A stretch of DNA of 64,000 nucleotides. Source: Limanda limanda (Eukaryota > Chordata > Actinopteri > Pleuronectiformes > Pleuronectidae). Positions 1 to 11,959 of this stretch are shown piece by piece. Location of the stretch: the NCBI RefSeq assembly GCF_963576545.1, contig NC_083639.1, positions 12,974,498-13,038,497 on the forward strand, in the 5' to 3' direction. Every line of letters starts with the position of its first letter. Positions within the stretch are counted from its first letter, which is position 1. Under the pieces are notes generated by a model. The model was given only the letters and a program-made list of their open reading frames with translations, had not been told where the DNA came from and did not search any database. A program made the position numbers and the translations under genes.

Positions 1-1671
1 GTCTCTCATTCTCAATTCAGTCGAGAGATGCCCTGCTGACTGTGACACACGTGTTTATAACACGACAATTAGTGCTGGAAAACAGGCAACATAGCTGTTA
101 ATAGAGAGAGGACAAAACGTTGTCTGGACCGAAAACAACCACAAAAAGTGTAAACAGTGCAGAGTGGATGGAAGACGTCTTGGCCCGGCTATCTGCCGTC
201 CCAACCTGAGCCCCCAAAATATTGGCCCCTGGAGACCGATTGCTCATAAACTGTGGCCAGTGGGCTCTGAGATTTCATTATAATGGTTCAAAAGAATACC
301 TCACAAAAAAAAAACACGAGGCAAAAGAAAGTGCAACATAAAAGCTGAGAGTGAAATGCACACATGTTGTATTTCAGTAAAAATAAACCTGAAATAATCA
401 CTGGCAATAAAATACTGTAGACCACAGAAAGTAACATTTGGCAGGACATAAAAAAGCTGGACAGGCATTGTACTAGATCTGGATTTTTATTTCGGGTTTT
501 CCCCAGATTGCACACATTCATAAATATCAGTCCCTAAACATGTCATCAAGATCCAATAATGATAAAGAACAGGGACAGAGACAAAAAGAGGCCATGAAGA
601 GGCCAATGGGCCTTGCCTCCCCAAGATGTGTGACATCACTGCATTTCCGGTACTGTGAGGGAACACAACCCACTTACAACAAACCACATTCCTTCCAGGT
701 CAATCACTTAAGCTGCATCACAAACGGTCGATTGCAAAATCAGTCAAAAAAAAGATCTGTGCTCTGTTTTGTGCAGACGCTTATTGTTTCCTCCCGCTGT
801 GGTCTCACTCTGTGCAGGGTGTTAAAATAAGGGATTTTTTTTTTTTCCATCAAACTGCTTTAGTTCAAGGCCAAGTCAACTCTGCTTGTTGGAGGAGATG
901 AAAATAATTTCCTCTGAACACTTTTCACAAACTGCTGACCTTTTCAAAGTGTGCGACTGGGTGAGCTCTTAAGGTCGAACACATAATTCCTCTGATGGCA
1001 GCTTTAACAATAATACGGTGTCTGTGACAAAGTCGTGGTGGTGAGCACCATGGATCCACAATAAGAACATCACGATAAGAGGCAGTGTGTGTTTTTCTTC
1101 CAGTAAGTCAAAGATTATCTCCCACACCCAGTGTACTCTCATGTCTCTGACTTGCAGAACAACTTCTATATGTGACACAGGGAGGGGAAACAAAGACCAA
1201 TGTCCTTTTAAACTGCTGCTAGTCTGCAGGACAAACAAGACGGCTCTGAGCATACACCAGCCAACACGTGTGTAATAACTGGAAGTGCAATAACAAATGG
1301 CCATAAAAAACATGGGCTGTAAAAAGGAGCGACGTTCTGACGCCCGGGTGATGAGGAAGTCGTGATCATGAGGAGTGTGCGTGCAGGTAAAGGTGGATTG
1401 TAGATGACCTATCGAGATGTGTGGAGTTAGGATTCTCCTTCTCACATTCTTTAGAAAAGAGGTTCACAAAAGATTCAAGAGAGACAATACAAAGATTTTT
1501 GCATTTAATTTTCATCAGCTCACTACAACAATTCACTACAACAATTGGAAAAATACAGCAGAGTCACAAAAGCTGTGATTCACTTCTTCTTGAACTCTCT
1601 CGTGCAGCTTTTAGTTCAAATGAAATAATGCATGAGGTGTTTTTGTCATAACTGGCACTAACTCATCTTGG

Positions 1672-1673
1672 CA

Positions 1674-1742
<69 letters not shown>

Positions 1743-1750
1743 ATACACAT
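1672..1750. repeat. (CA)n microsatellite
   Basis: Imperfect CA dinucleotide array broken by AAAC interruptions. It lies inside the presumed first intron of the p38 kinase gene. Confidence 0.95.
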
Positions 1751-1999
1751 TGAGGCTCAAGGGGCTTCTTTATGAGTAAATGGAATTTACTAAAATGTTA
1801 CCTTGAGCCCTCCTCATCTCATAAGCCATCTGTCAACTCAAAAACTTCTTTCATAAAATGTATAATTAACATTATTCTAGTTGCTATAAAATGTGTTGTC
1901 AAAAGAAAGCGCCACATCACAGGCATGTACTCGACAGAAAATGGAACCAAAACATCTGCGTGCAAACTAAAATCATTAAAATGATTAATAGTGAGATAA

Positions 2000-2880
2000 A
2001 CAATGACTACATGTTTACATGGACACCGATATTCTGTTTAAATATTACATTATTTCAGTTATGTTGTTTACAAGAGTTGCATTTCATGTTTACATGTTAC
2101 AGAGCAGCGTCCGGTAAGGAGTCATGACATCATTATGTCCACATACCTCCTTTTAGACATGTTTTTGCCAATCCAAACACCTAATAATATCCATTTCCGT
2201 TATTTTGGAGCATTACTATGATTTATCCCTCACCCCACAAATGTGACTTCTCCATGGTGACAGGTCATTCTGTGCACAGAGCACGAGTCGTCAAGCAGTA
2301 AGGAACTGAAGTATATTGATGTTGCAAAATGTTGTGAAAACTCCAACAGGACGTTATAGTGTAACATAAATATGTCTTCACAATGACACCAAAATGAAAA
2401 TAATCTACATGTAACGAAATGCAATTATTGATCTTATTCAAGTTAATCAGAAAAATGCTGTTTACGTGGCAGTGTCTTATTCAGACTATTGTATTCATCG
2501 GGTTACTATTGGAATATTGGTGTCCATGCAAATATAGTCAGTGATGTTCCCTGTTGTCATCTCACTTTCCTGCAGCTGAGGACACATCATCATGATGTGC
2601 TCGGTGACATTAAATCATCAACAGTAAATGTTCTGTTATGGACCGAATGACCTCAGGCACAGTAATACCTCTGAGAGGATCATCAGTGCCACTCACACAA
2701 TAATGTTTCAATGTGCTTATGGCTGCCATAGTGATTTCATAACACTGTCCTGCTTATCATGATTATAACCTCAGGAAGATAACCTGGTTAACGTGTTTAC
2801 ATGGCAGAAGCAATAATCTCAGTACTTCCATTCTTCAGCTGTAATTAACTTATTACAGGGTCATATAAACACAGAAATGT
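2000..2880. repeat. Probable old interspersed repeat
   Basis: Words related to GTTTACATG recur near 2011, 2085, 2458 and 2793, and a reverse-complement form (ATAAACAC) occurs near 2870. This looks like a decayed fish transposable element, but no clean termini or coding sequence were found. The boundaries are approximate. Confidence 0.3.
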
Positions 2881-4806
2881 TCCGATGTGCTGTGCTAACA
2901 GAGATGCTGATTAAGATTCCTCGTCCCTGCTTCATCTCTCAGACCTTTCTGTCAAAAAGCAGGACTCCTTGAGAAGAGTCCCCACCAGCTGGGTCCTATA
3001 GAAACAGCTGAAAAGGTCACCAAGTACCAAGATGACTGCGTGCCAGGACATTCTGAGGCTCACAGGCCTGATACATCACTTTAGACCAAAATGAATGGTG
3101 TTACTCTGCAGTCAGTTGTGTATCTCCCATGGACGTTCAGTCCTGCACCTCACATGACTGAACGCTGTGGCTAAAGTCACGTAAAATTGCTGGTTTCAAA
3201 CTTAAGCCTGTGGTTTGTGTGTAGAGCTGACAAGTCAGTGCTCATTTCTCCGAGGTTAATACTGGGCGCGTCAGCCAGAGCCAGCCGCAATATTGCACCT
3301 TCACACCAGATTAGCCTCGTTACACAATCCATTCCTAATCAGCAAAATATGCAAAGCTACATATGCTCTCTAAATGAATACATCGCATTAAGAAGGCAAC
3401 AGGACCTGCAGGCACGAGTCCCAAAAAAAAGCTTCCGAGCTGAAAACAACTGGTGAGGAAAGGCTTGTGCTGCTTAGAGCAAACTAAACACACCCGTGAA
3501 AGCTGCAAAACAAACATGTGCAGGACATGCTACAGAAAATTGAGAAATGAGGCATGCTTAAATGACAAATTGTAAGCATCGGGAGCAGTGGAGCACGGCA
3601 CATGTTGTCAGCACGATGCCTTCAGCTGCAGCCGAGCACAAAGAGCTGTTTGTGTTCCACATCTGCAGAAAACTGTTGCTCCAACAAATCAATAACAGTT
3701 TCATACGCTATTGTGTTTTGAGCGTGAGGGAACACCCAGATAGTCATTATAGGAATTTCTCAGAGAGAGAAAGCAGGGAATCATTATGAGTTCAGAGCTC
3801 TGATTGCCTAGAAATGCTTTTGATGGTTTCTGTGTTGCCAATAAATAAAATGATGTTGTTGTAGTGTCACGCAGGGATTGTTTTGAATTTGTCCTTCTAT
3901 CTCATCTCAAATAAGAAGGTTTTTGAAAAACTCAGTGATAATAATGTAAATTAAAAACTGTTTTTACTGGTCTGTCTGTCATGATTTCACCAAAGCCTTA
4001 AATATCTAGATAACATTTCTGGCCATATTGGTTGGCTCTAAAATGTTCTTTTATTAACTATTAATTTAACATACGTACTGTGTGCCTGCACGTGTTCCAT
4101 GCTTGTTGTTGCTTTGTTAAATCACCTAAACATAAAACACAAGCACTTGGCAGCACACAGTCCATACAGTAATCCCCACCAGCAGCATTCCTTCAAAATG
4201 CCTTCTTTCAACACACTAACCCAGGATCTGGCATTTACAATAAGCAGAGCTAATCTCCGAAATAAGGAGGAAGCTGTTGTGTATTTTTCTAAGAGGTCTT
4301 GCATCTGATCAGACATATACACAAACCCCTACATTCAGCATGCTCACCATTCTTAAACACTGGCATGACTTCAAGCTGAGAAGCTAAAGAGCGTCATGGC
4401 AGCAACAACAAAGACTGGGCGGGCTGAGCGAGTGCGAGCAGGTGCCCTGCAGGCCGACATCTGTAACACGCCGGAGAAGGTGCTGCACGCACGTTTATTT
4501 ATACCACACAGATTCTGCGCCCCCTGAAGGGTATTTAATGGCTTCCTGCTGTGTGAATCACTTTGCGTGCTAGAATTTATTGTCACTGTAAAATTCAAAA
4601 AGGTTTTTGATCACATCTCCACAGAGATAAGTGGACAGCTCCTGCGTGGAGGATATCATAGAATACAGAGGGACACACTGAAGGATTTCCTCACAGGAAA
4701 CCTGAGAACAGAGAAGCTTAGAATGATGTAACGGAGCTTTTCTGTGCAAACTCTGTGTATCAAGACCAGATACAGTCCTGATACAGCCAAAGATTATACA
4801 GAGATA

Positions 4807-4978
4807 CATGGTCTGTGTTTATATAGCACTTTTCTATTCTTGATGACGACTCATAGTGCCTTAAAAGTCTTTGCCATTCACCCAGTGAATCTATGTGCAG
4901 CGCTCTATCAGACACCACCCACACACTGGGATCAAACCATCGACCCTATGGGTAGTGGACAACTCCTCAGTCACATAG
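4807..4978 (-). mobile_element. tRNA-derived SINE, minus orientation
   Basis: Read on the minus strand, it begins with an A-box-like TGACTGAGGAG (RC at 4963-4973) and a B-box-like GGTTTGATCC (RC at 4929-4938). A body follows that contains GGGTGAATGGCAAA and GTCATCAAGAATAG, ending in AGTGCTATATAAACAC. The tail resembles that of the SINE at 20564-20820, so the two are probably diverged members of one teleost SINE family. It lies in the presumed mapk14 intron. Confidence 0.7.
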
Positions 4979-6175
4979 GGATCTTTGATATTTATCAGGA
5001 TAAATGTCACAATAATTATTTTCTTATGAGTTCAAAACACTGATTTTGGCTCCGAAGTGAAGGCGGTGGTTTAAACTGACAATCACAACAAAGCATTTTT
5101 CAACATCTAAGGTGAATCAGTTCTGTCTTTTCCGTACTGTGCTTACACAATGCAAAAGTATTATATTGATGTATACTGGACTTTTGCTATATTACTATTC
5201 CTAATATTCAGCTGCAAAATGCAACTTCACCATTACATTCTACTGACTGAATACAACTACAGAGGAAGAAGTAAAAGAAAAAACACACACACACAAACAC
5301 TTGCACACGCAGCAGCTGCAGGGTTGGAAGTGGGGTCCATAAGAAGAGTGGAGTTATAACTGTGGCACCATGTCATCCATGACTGTGTCATGACTGAAAC
5401 GGCGTCACCGCTGAGGCCACTACCTAACCTCGGGACCGTGAGTCATGGGCGCACCGCAACCGGAGACAGAGAGAGGGTGACATCATTCTAGAGTCATCGT
5501 CACCCACCGTGGCAGGACTGGGTCTCCTGAATAGAAAAAAGCTCTTAGTGTGCACGAGAGAGGGAGGGGGGGCTGCTTTCTGACAAACCACGTGACCTTC
5601 TGGTACTCGACAGTCTGCACCCAACTAGAAAATGCATAATGCATGCGATGTGTGCGGCGTGTGTGTGTGTAAAACAGAAGAGGGCCGGGGGTTGTGTGCG
5701 TGGAGCGGGCAGGGCCCCACAGTGCTGCTGGGCTCGGGCTGGTTCTCTGTACCGGGAGCACAGATCGTGTCTCAGGCCGGGGAGAGGCACCGGGATGCGG
5801 ACATGCCACCCGGCAGCTAGACCCTCTCACACGGCTCTGATTTAAAGCAGTAGGGTGAAAAACACATGGTGGGTGTTTGGTTCAACTTCAGATGCTAAGG
5901 ACCACAGAGGTGCGTGCAGATGTGTAAATGTGCACGAAAAACAAGTGGAAGAAAACACATGAGTGTAAGCGACACGAGCAATCCCCCCGAAGCGTGTGCG
6001 AGGTGATTCCTGAAGAGCGTGAGGATGTACACAATAACGGCAATGTTGTTATTACAACGTTATTACATCGCCCGTTGAGTCCGGCACCGGGGGGACCGAC
6101 AGCCCGGGCAGGAGGCAGCTGGGACGGGCCTCTGTGGGTGGTGGGAACCCACTTCACTCCTCTTGTGCAATGGAG

Positions 6176-6206
<31 letters not shown>

Positions 6207-6241
6207 CCCTTGTGTTTGTGTGTTCAAAAACAAGTGCTCAC

Positions 6242-6360
6242 CACACGGATCCGTAGGCGCCGGAGCCCACCGGGGACAGGTTCTGGTACCGGACCGGGAC
6301 GTCCCACACGGTCTTGTTGAGCTCCTGCAGGTAGAAGGCGGGTCGGTCCTGCTGCGACAT
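6242..6360 (-). CDS. mapk14: p38 MAP kinase, first coding exon (partial gene)
   Basis: This exon encodes the first 39 residues plus two bases of codon 40 of a p38-family mitogen-activated protein kinase, a cytoplasmic and nuclear Ser/Thr kinase activated by stress and cytokines through MKK3/6. It starts with [20 protein letters not shown] and reaches the ATP-binding glycine-rich loop GSGAYGSV at residues 32-39. It ends at a GTGAGC donor in the same place as exon 1 of known p38 alpha genes. The start is the only in-frame Met before the conserved FY.QELNKT block. The remaining kinase domain, including the TGY activation loop, is outside the window. Family membership is very secure. Assignment to mapk14 (p38 alpha) rather than mapk11 rests on the MSQ start and the [10 protein letters not shown] wording, and the teleost a/b paralogue cannot be decided. 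Confidence 0.88.
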
Positions 6361-6730
6361 GCCTGTGGACAGACGGAGCCCCGCAGCTCACCACACACAA
6401 ACACCAGCGGAAACTTCTGCCCCCTCTCTCTCCTCCTCCTCCTCTCTTCCCCGTCCTCCTCCTCTCGTGCTGTTGTGCTCCTTCTCTTCCTCCGCAACTC
6501 AAAAAACACGGTGCCCCCCCCCCCACTCTGAAACAAACTTCCTCCGGCTGCAGTCGTGCAAACTCCGGGTGCAAGAGACACCGGTCCTCTGCTCCGGGTC
6601 CAGGAAGCTCGGAGAGTCCGTGGGAGACGAGCACTCGCTGGATTTTTCTCTCTTCTCTGTTCTGTTCTCTTTCTGCTGCTCTGGGCGTGCGTAAACGTGA
6701 GCGTGCACGCCAATGCGCGCTCACGTTTGC
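6361..6730 (-). promoter_or_regulatory. GC-rich 5' UTR / promoter region of mapk14-like gene
   Basis: This GC- and CpG-rich stretch lies directly upstream of the p38 start codon, in contrast to the AT-rich flanks. Several long overlapping reading frames cross it on both strands, as expected for GC-rich DNA. None resembles a protein. The transcription start was not identified. Confidence 0.55.
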
Positions 6731-6751
6731 GGGGGGGGGGGGGGGGGGGGG
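6731..6751 (+). repeat. poly(G) run
   Basis: About 20 consecutive G bases on the plus strand, interrupted only at the edges. It lies roughly 380 bases upstream of the p38 start codon and could form a G-quadruplex. Confidence 0.9.
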
Positions 6752-6769
6752 CGGTGTTGATGGTTGTCA

Positions 6770-6779
6770 TCTCGCGAGA
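6770..6779. promoter_or_regulatory. TCTCGCGAGA palindromic promoter element
   Basis: A perfect 10-base palindrome, TCTCGCGAGA, sits about 410 bases upstream of the p38 start codon. This motif is a known CpG-island promoter element in vertebrates, bound by BANP and historically linked to ZBTB33/Kaiso. The position suggests it belongs to the mapk14-like promoter. Use in this fish is inference. Confidence 0.6.
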
Positions 6780-7157
6780 GTTGAGTCTATGTTGGGAAAC
6801 CAGGGGATGTCCCACCCGGTCCCACCCCGTCCCTAAAGTGGGAATCACCCTTTGTCAGTGACTGGGTATGTTTTACCTTCACATCAACACACACACACAC
6901 ATACACAAACACACACACACACCAGTGAATCCACTATCACTACACAGTAATAATCACACACAATAACACCTGGACTAAACTGCTAAACTACACATAACGG
7001 TTCACACTGATAAACATGAAATACTTTTTCCATGTCAAGTCTCAAAATATCACATTTGACACGGCACTCACCTGCTGTATGATATCAAATCACAACATTT
7101 CACACTACAGTATAAAGCATCTATGTATACTACCATATCCAGATTTGGTGCTACTAT

Positions 7158-7164
7158 CATCACC

Positions 7165-7195
<31 letters not shown>

Positions 7196-7204
7196 TCATC
7201 ATCA
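7158..7204. repeat. (ATC)n trinucleotide repeat
   Basis: Imperfect CAT/ATC triplet array in intergenic DNA. Confidence 0.9.
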
Positions 7205-7599
7205 CACTTGTTTAAGCCCATCACGAGGGGATGTGGTGACTCCCTGCATTTTTGTGCACTGCTGTAATTTTCTATTTATTCTATTTCTATCCTATTCTAT
7301 TCCATTCTGTACCGGGCTGGACTGGGGCTGCTGTCATATCCGAATTTCCCCCATGGGCATCAATAAGGATCGGATCTTCCCTACGTGCGGCCAATGCCAT
7401 ATCATGTTCAGTTGAATGGAAATCCCTTGTTTGTAATCGAGGTGCGACACGTTATTATAAGTTGAATACACTGAGCAGTCCTCATGAAACCACATTTAAA
7501 GTGATTATATCCACATTTGTATTTGGATCAGCACTATATGGCACACATTCATAAATATTAGTCCACTAATTATTACAGATTTTCATGAACTATTCTCCG

Positions 7600-8020
7600 A
7601 GAAATAAACTGAAAAACACAAACATGTTTGGTGGTAATCCGTCCAGTAGCTTCTGCATAATCTTGCTAAGAAACAAAAATAAAATGATTGCTGGCTGAGT
7701 TCAATTAAGCTGCTTCACTCTCAGGTCGGTTAGTGGGGGATTGGAAGAATAACCAAGCCATTGTTAATTAGCATAGTGTACAACTCCGCCATGTCACAAC
7801 AGTCAATGGCACAGCTCCAAATCATAAATATCAGATCACAAAATGGGCGAAAGTGATAAACATCCCTGAATCCAGCCCTTAACTGGATCCATGCCAGAAT
7901 TTAATGGGTTCTTTTTTGGCCTATGTCCCATACTTACACAAAGTTTTATGGAAATACAAAAATACCTGCCGTGATAAGGTCCATCCTAAGCAATGTCTTT
8001 GAAAAGAGGATTCACTGAAT
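7600..8020. repeat. Interspersed repeat related to those near 36.2 and 37.1 kb
   Basis: Fragments here resemble a widespread fish repeat, for example AATTTAATGGGTTCTT and a phrase about agtttcatggaaat. Similar wording is found at about 36160-36330 and, inverted, at 37068-37215. There are no coding remnants, and the limits are approximate. Confidence 0.5.
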
Positions 8021-9702
8021 GAGATAGTGATGTAATGATAATGCAATAAAATGTTATGGCCTCAATTTTTTGGACTGAAATATTATTTATGACCATTATG
8101 CTGCACAGCAACATAAATACATATAACCATGATGCAATGTGAGGTGCAGATGCTATGAGCACAATTCTAAAACAACAGGCCTTATGGGGGGAGAATGAAC
8201 GCAGCAGGACACAGAGACATCTTGGCGGAAAAGCTATGATGACACGATGGAAGATGGTTTATTTTGTTGCAAGACAAAACATGCCAAACAAAAGGTCAAA
8301 GCTCCTCAGATTTGGATTCAAGAAAGAGTCCAGGAAAGAACAAAAATCTGAGTTAAGACTCAGATTCAGTTGGTTTGTGGCGAACCGGAAAACTGCTGCT
8401 CCCTCAGCCGGAGGTTTGCAAAGAATGGAGGTAAAATCGCATAATTCAATGTTCAGAGATGATAAAGATCAACTCACATATACAATTGACTGGAGGCAAG
8501 TACTTCCGATTTGAACTTCATTTGATTGAAAAGATATTTTTCTGTTAGTGTATGATTTGTTGATTGGTACCAAAATAATAAAATCCCACCCATTGGGATT
8601 CAAGGTTGTAAATCAATAAAAGATGAAAAACTTCAAATGGACATTTGGGTGAATACATCATGTAGGCACAGGGTCACTTAAAACCTAAACCCATTTGTTT
8701 TATAAAGAAAACAAACACAGAACTGGTCTGATCAAGGTTTTACTCAAAATTGCATTGCACCCCCCCTCTCCAAATCAAAAAAATCATTAGTAATAAAAAA
8801 TAATGTAGCAGAATTAAACTCAGAGTAACAGCAATAGATGGAATGAGAAGCACCATCCCTGTTTGGCATTGCATTTCAATCTTCAGGCGAGTCTGATGCA
8901 GCTATCCAATTTTAAAAATGTTGAGTTATGCCTCTTTTACAGTCACTACTTGTCTCTCTGTGACAGAACTTTTACTCTTGTGACTTTATTTATGACATTC
9001 AAGACATATCTAGTATAAGTTGTCAAAGTTAATACAGCGTACTGTGTATATCAAACCTAAAAAAGTTTAGAGACGCCAAATAGCACTGTTGAGGAAGGTT
9101 AAGAGATCTGATAACAGTGAAATATAGTGTTTACAAGAACATCTTTATATATTAGCTTTGTTTATCTTTCCCTCCACCTTCGACAGAAGAAGTGATACAG
9201 ACTAAAACACAGCTCGGAGCAGAAACGCCCACTTCCAGTTTGATCAGATCCTGTGTATGGCAAACCTCTGGTCATTGGTCATGTTTCCTTCAAATATATA
9301 CAGGCCAAGCTTATTGTAGGGTATGCACAGGTATACGACACAATGCATACACTGCATCCTTCAGTATAAATAATTACAGGGTGTGTATGAAGACAAGAAA
9401 CAGTGTTACCCAACAACAGAATGATATCATGTGACCAAACAGGCTCTCTTCTTTACAATAACTGTGGCGTAGATTCCAGATGCCCTTCATGTCTCTAGTG
9501 CACACACATTATTAAAGGAGGAGTTATGTACCCAGTCACCAGAAGGGGGCGCCACTGGCTATCTTTTTTACATGGGTCCACAGGGCAATGGGGTTTCATC
9601 AGTCACATAATCCTTAAAGTGTTCGCGGATCAGCTCGTGACCACTGAGATGAGCTGCCCCATCCTGCAACCGTCTAGTCTTTTCCACTCCGGTCGGCCTC
9701 TA

Positions 9703-11791
9703 TCATTTCAAAAAGACAAGATAGAAAGCCATGGCCAGACAGGAAACCGCCACCGCAATGTGGAGCCGCGTCCCGATCACTGCAGCTGAGGAAAGAGATG
9801 GAGGATCAGGAGGACGATTCAGGATAAGCAGAGAGTGATCATTGAGATACAGCAAGTGTCCCTCACTTAGTGACACATTTTCTTTTCTTTTGGTCCAACA
9901 CTCAGGCACATTTAAGTAGAAATAAAAATGACAGTGGTTCAAGATTAAATGGTTCAAGAGTGCATAGGATATTACCGTTTTATACAAGAACACTGGCGAC
10001 TGGATGTAAAGGACTAACAAAAATATATAGACTCACATACCTTTAATTAGGTCTACATAAAATGATTTCTGGTTGGCTATGAGTTCTACACTCAATTGAG
10101 TGTAAGTGGGCAAGATACATAAAATATTCTTACAAAGGGTTGGTTCTAGTAGGTGCTACAATTACTATTTATTATAACTTTTAATGTAATTATATAACAC
10201 ACATACACACAAATATATATCAATAATATAACATCAAATTCTAATAACACCAAAATCTGGGGGTTTGTGGTGTTGACCTTATGGATATGTTGTGTGGTAG
10301 GAGTGTGCTGAATTGGCATATTGTTGATTCATGAGATTTCTACCTTTGTAGAAGACGCCCCACACTCCCTTCTTCTCTGACAGCAGCCAGCTGTTGATGC
10401 GCGGCACCTTCTTGAGGTAGGCACAGGTGCAGATGAGCAGCAGCCCGAACACCAAGATGCCGTCGAGAGAGTACACTACAGGAGAGGGGACGAGAATATC
10501 ACACAGCACATGATGCAAAGCTTATTCAATGTATTCAAACGGCATTCACCAAAAATATGTTTGCTGATTAAAATGAGAAAAAAAAAATTCAATAGACCGA
10601 TTCATCTAGAGTGTAGAAATGTGTGGTCGATGTTTATCATGAATTACACAACATGCTGACTGTCAGTGATGAAAAATACAACATGGAGTGTAATCCACCC
10701 GTTTTGCCATGGTGCTCCTGCTCATGTATGTATTTGTATGTTTTGAAAATGTAAATGCGTGGATGTTAAAATTAAGCCTCTTTGCTAAGCAATAAAACAA
10801 CATCAATAACTATAGCGATATAACAGAAGTCCTTTATATATTGATATAATGCGTAGGCATTATGTGACCACAGTGTATGACACAATTGTCTGACCTCAGA
10901 TTTTTTAAATGTTTTGCTGTGTAAGTGTTTGTAAATATTTGCTCATAAAGAGTTTAAACCCACAGCCGTCCCTCAGGAGCACTTATCTTGATGATTATTG
11001 ATACTGGCTGATATGAAAATATATATCTTGACATCACTTTCGGGCATATCACCCAGGCTAATAAGAACAGCCAAGAGACAGACTGGCGAGATGAGACCAT
11101 GTAGAAACAAATACTGCTGATAAACAAAAAAAACTGACTGACTGTTAAATGTAACCATAGTTTTCCAAGGGTATACAAACATATTCAGCAGTACATTTAG
11201 CTTTAATGAAACATTTGCACCTGCCCTTCAGGTTCCGACAGATTATTTTCTATGCTGATTTAACTTCCACCAATTAAAGTCATTCAAACAGCAACAAATA
11301 CTTGTGACTTCATGTGGAATTTCTATTTAACCTACACTTATTAGGTTAAGGTGTTAGGTGTTGATGGCTCTGCTCAGGCCAGAACTACTCGCAGTAGCAG
11401 CAAGTTTAGTTCGTGTTTCTTGTCTTGGTCGCTTATTGTTATGATCGAGCTGTCTACCTGGATTTGCAACTGATAGCCAGACAACCAGGTGAATGCTAGT
11501 TAGCAAGTTGTTCTGTAGCCACTCGATGTTTCCATAACTGGGAGGTTTGGAGACGAGAGCTGTTCCCAGGGGGACACCAACCTGTTCAGTGAATCTGTAA
11601 CTGTCATAGAGAAGCGACGTGACACAGTTAGTGATAAAAGAAGAATCCGTTTCGGTGCTAACACACTGACAGGGCTGCTCGGGGCCACGTCTACAGCTAA
11701 GCTAGCTTTAGCATTCTATCATAAAACTAGCCTAACTTACATGTCCTTCTTAGCTTTGGTATCACGACACAGGTCACCTACCATTTGTCAT
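9703..11791 (-). CDS. tmem167b: Transmembrane protein 167B (kish family), complete
   Basis: Three coding exons on the minus strand join without a break: 11782-11791 (MTN plus one base), 10344-10475 and 9703-9785. All introns are GT-AG and phase 1. The product is 74 residues, the same length as human TMEM167B. It is a very small kish-family membrane protein; the fly orthologue kish is implicated in the early secretory pathway at the Golgi. Two hydrophobic segments are visible at about residues 7-24 ([18 protein letters not shown]) and 57-73, separated by a conserved basic loop containing [15 protein letters not shown]. That loop and the [10 protein letters not shown] start are diagnostic of 167B rather than 167A. 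The first coding exon contributes only ten bases, so the start was fixed by the splice frame and the MTNVYSLDG match. Upstream it has an ETS-type promoter motif. Confidence 0.95.
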
Positions 11792-11904
11792 GTTCGCAGT
11801 TTGCTCTCTGACGATGTTACACGACTGTTTCTCTTCTTCAGCTAGCACTTCATCATGGAATATAAAGTCCAGATGTGATAGCTACTTCGCAGTCCCTCGG
11901 TTGA

Positions 11905-11913
11905 CACTTCCGG
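11905..11913 (-). promoter_or_regulatory. ETS-type CCGGAAGTG motif, tmem167b promoter
   Basis: CCGGAAGTG on the minus strand, about 115 bases upstream of the tmem167b start codon and in the same orientation. ETS/GABPA sites of this form are typical of TATA-less housekeeping promoters. Functional use is inferred. Confidence 0.5.
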
Positions 11914-11959
11914 TTTCACTGGCTTCCATTCTTCTTTTACGTGCGGGGATGTTGTTGTC

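Larger units (their letters stand above)
1..6241 (-). other. Part of mapk14-like intron 1, no coding exon seen
   Basis: In gene orientation this stretch follows the first coding exon of the p38 kinase gene. I looked on the minus strand for the second exon (the rest of the glycine-rich loop and the VAVKK lysine region) and saw nothing resembling it. The intron therefore probably extends beyond the left edge of the window. The sequence is AT-rich and holds a CA microsatellite near 1672-1750, an old repeat-like stretch at about 2000-2880 in which GTTTACATG-like words recur, and a SINE at about 4807-4978. Assignment as intron is inference from the exon at 6242-6360. Confidence 0.6.
6850..9702. 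other. Intergenic / tmem167b 3' UTR, no gene recognised
   Basis: The stretch holds short CA tracts near 6890-6922, an ATC/CAT triplet tract at 7158-7204, and old repeat sequence around 7600-8020. The right part probably contains the tmem167b 3' UTR. Candidate minus-strand AATAAA signals are at 8985-8990 and 8258-8263. A 119-codon plus-strand frame at 8155-8514 has no recognisable domain. Confidence 0.5.

Noticed and set aside
6063..6848. 261-codon minus-strand frame over the p38 first exon
   Set aside because: Out of frame with the kinase exon, in GC-rich DNA, and composed of low-complexity Arg/Pro/Glu runs. The real coding frame is the MSQQDRP frame.
8155..8514. 119-codon plus-strand frame
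   Set aside because: No recognisable domain, no splice or promoter context, and it lies antisense to the probable tmem167b 3' UTR. Could be chance.
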